Shown: piece by piece, positions 57,382 to 64,000 of the stretch
How the letters are laid out: each line of letters begins with the position of its first letter
Numbering within the stretch: the stretch's first letter is position 1
Assembly (NCBI GenBank): GCA_020536535.1
Contig: JAHLWZ010000796.1
Coordinates: 91,120-155,119 of the forward strand
Source: Pelomyxa schiedti
Taxonomy: Eukaryota > Evosea > Pelobiontida > Pelomyxidae
DNA length: 64,000 nt
Direction: 5' to 3'
Translations under genes and position numbers: made by a program
Notes under the pieces: model-generated
Seen by the model: only the letters and a program-made list of their open reading frames with translations
What the model was told of the DNA's origin: nothing
Databases searched by the model: none

Positions 57382-58177
57382 ATGAAAAAGGGAAACAAGA
57401 AGGAGGTTGACAAGGTTTATGGCGAGGCTGATAGGCACATCAAGGACGCGAACAAGACAACAGATAAAATGATTGCCCAGATGAATGATTGTTCCAGGGT
57501 GTCAACATCGACTTCACGCCAGTTGCACCAACAAGGAGGTAGAAAAAAGAAAACCCTCACCGCACAATTGGTGCTAACTAACTATTAATGCTAAAAAGAA
57601 CAACTGGATAGAATAAGCAGTACAGTGTACTCTGTGGAGGACGAATTAAGTGTGGCAGACAGGTTACCAACACCTCTTTATAGCCACAAGTTAACAGTTC
57701 AAACAAAGAACAGCCCGACAAATGATGATCCTTCCACAAATCTCACTGACGCCAGGACAGCACCAGCCCGTTCCCCCAACCACCAAAACTGCCACATCAT
57801 CCGCCAAACCGCGGTCCCGGTCACCATCCCCTATCACTAAACACAACATTCCACTCACGCCCTCCTCTGCCTCCTCAGTGGCCTCATCCACAACAGCGCA
57901 AACAGGGAGTGGCAAAACAGCACCTCCATCACAGCTTCCTGCAACAACTGGAGCTAGGCACCAACGGCAGCTTGAAAATCTGCAGAGGGCAGATGCAGAG
58001 CTGGACGACAAATTGAGTTTGTTGCATAACCTTGTAAGAGACATGCACCAGGTGTCTGAGGACCAGCACAGGGAACTTGTATCTCAGCATAACAAAATAT
58101 CTACAATTGAAAAGCAAGTGGATCACGCCAATGCCCACATCAAGAAAACAACAGACACCACCACGAAACTGCTCTAG
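57382..58177 (+). CDS. Qbc-SNARE (SNAP-25/SNAP-29 family)
   Basis: Two SNARE motifs without a membrane anchor. The first: MKKGNKKEVDKVYGEADRHI, SRQLHQQG, then after an intron EQLDRISSTVYSVEDELSVA (the EQLxRI heptad with central glutamine). A P/S/T-rich linker follows (SSAKPRSRSPSPITKHNIPL). The second: AELDDKLSLLHNLVRDMHQ, VSEDQHRELVSQHNKISTIE and KQVDHANAHIKKTTDTTTKL. It stops at 58177. Such proteins give two helices to the four-helix fusion bundle. The linker has no clear cysteine cluster, so membrane attachment is by partners, as in SNAP-29. Reasonably standard, with one or two introns (57540-57598 and near 57662). Confidence 0.83.
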
Positions 58178-58431
58178 AATTATTCTGAATTGCCGGCAGT
58201 TCTAACTTTCAACCCAAACCACCAGAATCAACACGAGTACTTACAATCACACTTCTCTCGCCACGAGGGAACATTCTTGGGAAAAAGGCACTCCTTTTCC
58301 CCACCGCAGGCACTTGTAACTTTTTCCTCCACTTTTTCTCTAGAACCTTTACCGCTAAAAGAGAAAAATGTGCAGCTCTTTTGCCAAAAGGGAAGAAACA
58401 AAAAAACAACAAGATCTGCGCGGCCACGGCA

Positions 58432-61400
58432 ATGAACACCAACGTAACCCCGACGACGCCCACAGGGAGTGTGCCCTCTCATTCCCACTCGGGCAACTCG
58501 CCACGCGACAGGCCCGACGGCGGCGCAGAGCCCCTGCGGCAAAAGATGGAAGGCAGCGCGTTCTCAGTTATGGGTGGGGTGAGTGCCGACGCGGCCGTCG
58601 TGGTGGAGTGCCTCACGGGCGGCGGCTGTGGCGAATTGGACCTGCCAATTGGTGGAATTCGCGATTTGGCAGCAGCGGCGGATAGCAACCTCGACGCTGG
58701 TTCTAATCCAAGTCCCGGCAGCGCCAATCCCAGTACGAACGCAAAACCGAACGTTAAAGCGAACCCAAATGCAACTGCTGCAAATGGGAGTATGGAAATG
58801 GAGCCACCAATTGGTAGAATAGGCAGCACACCAATTCCCATAAGCCCCCATGGATCCGGACACGTTGATAGGCGTGTAGGACCAGGGGGTACTTCGAGTG
58901 GAAGGCGTCATGCTCATGCACACCACCAGGCCCACGGCGAGGGCGCGAGTAGAAGCAAAACTAGGCATCGGAAGAAACTTCACACTCCTCCATCGAGCCC
59001 CCCTACGCCAACAAGCATAAGCAGCCTCACGAAGATACTGCTTGAGGCAGTGTTTGATAGTGACAGTGACTCGCCAACGGTAGCGTCTTCTGAGAAAAGA
59101 GGCCCTGCAAGGATTGTTAAGGAGAGAAGTAGCTGGAGTTTTGGGAGCACTGGGTACAACCACAAGAGTGCACTTGCCACTCCCATGAAATATCCCAAAC
59201 AAATGCACCCTGCACCACAGTCAAATTCAAGGGCATCAGGTGGCATGGCTGGCATGGATAGCAGCAGCAGCAGCGACGATGGCAGCAGCTACGATAGCTC
59301 TGATAGCAGTTTAGACAGTAATGGTGCGTTTAAATACGCTAGCAGCAGCAGTAGCAGCAAGAAGCGAAGACTGGTCAATCGGCGAAGACAAGGACACTCT
59401 GTTCCCGTAACACCCACAAAACCAACTTCTCGAAGAGACATGGGAAGTTTGCACTCACCTACTAAACTGCCTAGTGCTAGCTCCCAAACCCCCATCAAAA
59501 ATACACAAAACCCAGTGCTATTCCCACCTCCACCCCAGCATTCCCCACCTCGACCTACGTTGGATCAGTCTCTAAAAGTCAGCTCGACTGTAGTACAACC
59601 AGTAAAAGCTCCAAATCAAGCAGCTAATTCCACTGCACATTCAACAAATTCTACCACAAGCACTACCGAACATTCTTCGCACTCATCGGAAACTGGTACA
59701 AATTCAAGTCATAGACTTGGCACTGCTTCCAGTACAAGCAACTCTTTTCCCGCTTCTACCAACACGTCGGCGTCAAACACTTCAGGCAACACTGAGGGCA
59801 CCAAACCCAACTCTGACACTTCAAGGCCAGAAACAGCAGCCGTAACTTCTAGTGACAAAGTGCCTTCAACACCATCGAATTCCCAAAAGGCCAGATATTA
59901 CCGGCGAAAATGTCTACTAGATGGTGTGCATGATAACCTTGGGGTAAAATCCAACAATTTACAAAGATTGGGAGTTAAAGTCCAATGTTGTGCTCAATGC
60001 TTTTATCTACAACATCGAAGGACTTCCTTCAGAAGTAATTTGCACGTTCCATTCTGGTTACATAAGGAATGACAAATTTATATGCCGTCAAACATACGAG
60101 AAAGTTTGTGTGCTTGCAAATGATCTTGGTTCGAAAATTTCTTTCGAAATAAACAAAACAAGTAACAGAAGAAACAGGTCTCATAATCAAGAAAAAGGGT
60201 TTCCTATCCTCTTTTCGAACAACCGTTCCTCTTACGGCTCTTTCTCAAATATCGTATTCTTCTAGTAGATAAGGTAGCTCTTAACATTTTTTAAAAAGAA
60301 GTTCAAGGCGAGGAGATAAAGCAGTGGTTGTTTGCCCAGAGGCGGGAAATGCTTACGTCTTCTCAGACATACAACCCATATCCGTTCTTGCATTTATCAC
60401 CAGCATTCAGTCATCAATAATTCAGCCAGGGACGATAACTGATAAGATTATTGACTCTCTTGAACCGTTGAATGGGATTATTATTGGCGATTCTGACATT
60501 AGACCAATATCATTTGTATTTTTACAAACAGGTAACATGGTTCTAATTCCCCTTGTAGGAAGCAAAGGGGGGATATGGGGAAATATGGAAAGGCGAGTAC
60601 AAAGGAAAGCATGTTGCAATGAAAAAGTCTCAATCCAAAACCTGAACAGGTGCTTAGCTCTAACCTTAAACTTAGGCTAATCGGTGATAAAATCCGCGAC
60701 AAGCTAATTCGTCACGACTTCTTGCGGGAAATTATTCTACTAAGGCAATTAGCTGATGAACCGAACGTCATCACATTCTTTGGTCTTTGTACTATCCATG
60801 AGGCAATTTGTGTGCTTTCAGCTGCCCTCTCAATATTTAACGTGAGTGTTCTTGGGTAGGGATGATAACAGAGTGGTGCCCATTTGGGGCTCTGCATAAA
60901 GTGTTATTCAAAGAAGATTACAGTACATTTCCGTTTTCCTCAAAGATGACTATCATGACGAATGTTGGTTTATTCCCATACTGTGATCACTTTTAGTTCC
61001 CTCCAACTTTGGAGTATAGGTGTGTAAGGGAATGGCTTCTATCCACAGCAAAAATGTTATCCACCGTGATTTGAAGCCTGAAAGTTTGTCATTATCTATT
61101 TTTTTTTTTTTTTCAAAACCCACTCTAGATATACTTGTTGTCAATCAGGAAACTTGGCAACTTAAAATTGCCGACCTTGGCCTATCAAGGATATGCGATA
61201 ACCCCGGCCAAACTGTAACTTCTGGAGTACAAGGAACTGAGGGGTTGAATGCACCTTTCTTGATTTTATTTAATGCTTTTTGTATTGCCTTTGTCTTTTG
61301 TGCAGGAAACTTACTGTCCAGCAGGTACAGCGCACCCGAGCAATGGCAGTCACACCATACAAATAAAGTGGATTGCTTTTCTTGGGGGATAATGGCTTGG

Positions 61401-61656
61401 GAGATCATGACCGGAACCCGCCTCAGTTCCAAACTTAACGCAGAGACAAAAGCACACCCGGCAGTTTGGAAATTGCAGCTCAGGTATGTGCCGACCCTCT
61501 AGCAAGTAACTTATTCTTCACAGAACACTTATACAACTACCACCCAACTGGCCGGCTGCATTTCGCTCTATGCTACTGAGATGCTGGTCTGCATCACCAG
61601 ATGATAGACCCACATTCAATGAGTTCTTGTCAGTCCTGCCTTTTTCTTTAGACTGA
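58432..61656 (+). CDS. TKL-type protein kinase with long disordered N-terminus
   Basis: The frame from the ATG at 58432 is disordered for about 490 codons: H/S-rich, a run of SSSSSDDGSSYDSSDSS (59261-59310) and S/T/N-rich stretches. After about 59938 short exons give a globular part, LKSNVVLNAFIYNIEGLPSE and NDKFICRQTYEKVCVLANDL, then DKAVVVCPEAGNAYVFSDI. The kinase domain begins AKGGYGEIWKGEYKGKHVAM (glycine loop and lysine). It continues VITFFGLCTIHEAICV, ITEWCPFGALHKVL, HRDLKPENILVVNQ (an intron with a T15 tract lies within the N codon), IADLGLSR, then RYSAPEQW and SWGIMAWEIMTG. It ends DDRPTFNEFLSVLPF. DLG replaces DFG, as in many serine/threonine and TKL kinases. The link of the disordered exon to the kinase is inferred. 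They could be two genes. Confidence 0.72.
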
Positions 61657-62026
61657 CATAGCAGTGCACTGTTGTTGTATTTTCTACCAGAATCAAATAA
61701 CAAAAAACATTCTGCTTTACATGGACACAAGACTGTGTATGACCACCCATTTCAGAAGTTTGTCAAGGTTCGGTTACAACAGGGAATGAAAGAAAGAAAA
61801 ACTAAAGATTCACTCACCTGCAAAACAACGAGTTTTATACAACAAAACTTGCTGAAGAAGGTGGGAATCAAGAGTAGTAGAAACACAACCCTGTGCTAAC
61901 AATTAGACATTCTCTGTGTCACAATTAGGACTACTTCTCCTGTCATCAGAGCATCAAAAGCGGCGACCAAAATCAAATGAAATGAAAAAACTAACGGGGA
62001 AACACCACACCACCTGCCGGGTGATC

Positions 62027-62640
62027 ATGTCGAACACGGACACGTGCTACATATGTGGTGCCTCGGGCATTACGCACACGTTGACCATGCATGCACATTC
62101 AGATCTAAACAAAACTGCACAGGGGCAACAACAGCAACTACGTTCAACAAGCACAGTGGGGACGTGGCAGATTTTCACCATCCGTTTCGTCATACGGCAC
62201 TAGGGGTGCTGGGATCTACAAAGGTGGTGGCGGTGCGGGATCAATTGGGAGTTTCGGGAGAGGAAGGGCGAAGTGGACAAAATCCACACGCGCAACGACG
62301 GATCAGCCGCACGGTGGGTACGTGGGACAAGGAGGAGGAGGTGTCGGCGATGAGGCCACGCAAAGATTGCTGTTGAAGGTGGCTGAGGAAGACAAGGTGG
62401 ATTTGCTGATGGGGTTTCCGAGAATCACATCCGGTGATGCGAGGATTGGAATAAATGTTGACCGTTCACCAAGTGTGTACAAATGCTGCTCCTTGGTGTT
62501 TTTGTTTTTTTTTGTATCTCGAGTGTGTCAAGAAGAGAGACTTCCTCCGTGTTTTCCAACATGCCTGTCATCATCCCCTCAAATTGATATATCCCGATGC
62601 AGACTCTTTTACGAGATGATGAAGCTTTGAAAGATCGAAA
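62027..62640 (+). CDS. unresolved coding region, possible zinc-binding N-terminus
   Basis: An ATG at 62027 opens MSNTDTCYICGASGITHTLT with CxxC and HxH-like residues. A different frame is open at 62120-62490: GRGRFSPSVSSYGTRGAGIY, then a G-rich linker and DEATQRLLLKVAEEDKVDLL, MGFPRITSGDARIGINVDRS. The latter hints at the very N-terminus of a replicative-type polymerase large subunit, but this is too short to claim. A third piece, KKRDFLRVFQHACHHPLKLI, lies at about 62530-62610. Introns must join these pieces, and I could not fix the joins. The product is not recognised. Confidence 0.35.
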
Positions 62641-64000
62641 AAAATTCTGGAAATCACTTGTCTGGGCTCAGGAAAAAATGCATGAAACTCAATTTTTTGG
62701 CAGTTCCCACCCTTGGGCGCATAAGAAGTGAACTGGACCAAGCAAACACAAACAGAGGACGGAGATCTTTACTCTCTAAGTCTTATGCAGTGCACCTCCC
62801 ACAAACTTTGAATTTCCTGTGTGTTGGGCAATACCAGTGACAGTCTCAGTGGTGCTGTTGGTAATTTCTTTCTTTGACCTTAGGACTGTCCCTTTCCTAT
62901 TCTCCTGCACTAAAGATGAGGAATCTTGGAAACAGTTTGTGATAAGGGATCTATTGGGAATGTGTGAAGTGACAAGAGGAAAAGACAATAAAGCCGTTAA
63001 CGGCAATTGAACGTATGTTGTTGGTTAGTATCCTAGATTTCTGCATGCCCACTGGTAGTTCCCCCAACTCACATCAAGGCATGTTACACCTTGATGAAAA
63101 TAGTTAGAAAATGCGGTTGTATGTAACTGATATTAATTTTCTCCATGGTCATTGTGTTTTAGACACCAATTAAATTTCTTGCTGCTATGGCCAAATCACT
63201 CGGCCAAAAACCTATCTTGCTATACTCAATATTTACATATTCTATTCTGGAAGCCGTGGGCACGTTTCTACTGGAGCCTGTTGGTCAGGCTTTGCACTTC
63301 AAAAAAACCAACAGGACAGTAGGCTGCTCTTACCACATAAGTGAGTGCAGAGAGCAATGTGGATTGTAAACCAAGAAGTCCTCAACTTTATTGCAGCCTT
63401 TATAGAACTCTGGCAGGATCCACAGGTTCTACCACTCATTTCCTGCTTACATTCAAGCTCGCGTTCTAACTCATTGAATAGGTTTTTGTGTATGTTCAAT
63501 TTAGTGCCCTGCTCCCACACTGATGCACGAGATCCTCAAGTGCTGTGTACCTCATGGTTGTTGTCAGTAGATCCCCTTTTGCCACAACCAGGGTTTCAGA
63601 GCACTTGCGGCCTTCTACTTGTGCCTTCCTGAGTACGTGCGGCATCTGGTGATGCAGCTTACGTTGCATTCGTTTGCCTTGTGGCCTTGTGCCACTCATC
63701 TTTGTGCTTGACCACGCTAAGATAGCGGTTTGTTTCTTTTCTGGTTCGTAACAATATTTTTTTCCACGGACTCCATCCATCTTCCGTCTTCAGCAGTGCT
63801 TTGTTTCCTTTCGTTTTTTTTTTAACCCATAACCGGTGCCGGGACCGAAGCCGGAGGGTATAAAATGAGAGAAAATCCATGTACATTCGATGAGAGGCAT
63901 AGATCCGGCCTGCCCGAAATGGACCACCATATCGGGGAACGTGAGTTGGATCTAGCGTTCTCAGTAAGATTCACGGCAGAAAAATAGAGCACGCGATACC
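62641..64000. other. unresolved right end of the window
   Basis: Short plausible exon pieces on the plus strand (KFWKSLVWAQEKMHETQFFG at about 62645-62700, KDEESWKQFVIRDLLGMCE at about 62910-62970, FLAAMAKSLGQKPILLYSIF at about 63175-63240) may continue the gene that begins near 62027. On the minus strand, 63496-63886 has basic, tryptophan-containing frames in more than one phase. I do not call a gene there. Confidence 0.3.

Noticed and set aside
63496-63886. basic minus-strand frames, at first thought to be a transposon remnant
   Set aside because: No transposase motif, terminal repeat or target duplication is visible, and the frames do not join through plausible introns.

Overview
This is nuclear DNA from a protist with a compact, intron-rich genome. 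Genes lie on both strands. Most introns I could place are about 40 to 50 nt with GT..AG ends, and intergenic gaps are short. The gene content is eukaryotic throughout: Nup58, Pcf11, PRA1, TMEM144, a Qbc-SNARE, a TBC1D13-type RabGAP and a ZNFX1-type helicase. Two genes (35447-36817 and 36882-38180) resemble, from memory, a large lineage-specific family of the anaerobic amoeba Pelomyxa (Archamoebae). That assignment is an inference. Gene coordinates run from start codon to stop codon and include introns. Exons were placed by eye from reading frame and homology, so small exons may be wrong.

Layout. 0.25-9 kb (minus): an FMN-reductase-like flavoprotein, then an approximately 8 kb gene for a secreted-type receptor with fibronectin-III-like repeats, an EGF module, one membrane span and a cytoplasmic RasGAP domain. 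9.5-18.3 kb (plus): a ZNFX1-like helicase/NFX1 zinc-finger protein whose exons appear to run on into Pumilio-type repeats. 18.5-20.5 kb (minus): a degenerate, shortened P-type ATPase-like gene. 20.8-23.1 kb (plus): Pcf11. 23.9-26.9 kb (minus): an ankyrin protein, divergent from a GH38-related secreted protein (26.9-29.8 kb, plus). 29.9-35.2 kb (minus): two unusual fusions, a lectin-like propeller with RING and ADP-ribosyltransferase domains, and a CDC123-like domain with two membrane spans and a gamma-glutamylamine cyclotransferase domain. 35.4-39.3 kb: the lineage-specific pair and a secreted flavodoxin. 39.4-44.1 kb: a TBC1D13 homologue converging on spermidine synthase. 44.6-48.3 kb: a possible Nepro-like protein, TMEM144 and PRA1. 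48.6-54.0 kb: a Lys/His-repeat membrane protein and a Cache-TM-cyclic nucleotide phosphodiesterase receptor. 54.5-61.7 kb: an orphan repeat protein, Nup58, a Qbc-SNARE and a TKL-type kinase. 61.7-64 kb: poorly resolved coding fragments.

Themes. Signalling receptors with cytoplasmic off-switches (RasGAP, PDE), membrane-traffic parts (TBC, PRA1, SNARE), RNA regulation (ZNFX1-PUF, Pcf11) and several domain fusions I do not know from other lineages. I saw no CRISPR array, rRNA, recognisable tRNA, transposase or viral gene.
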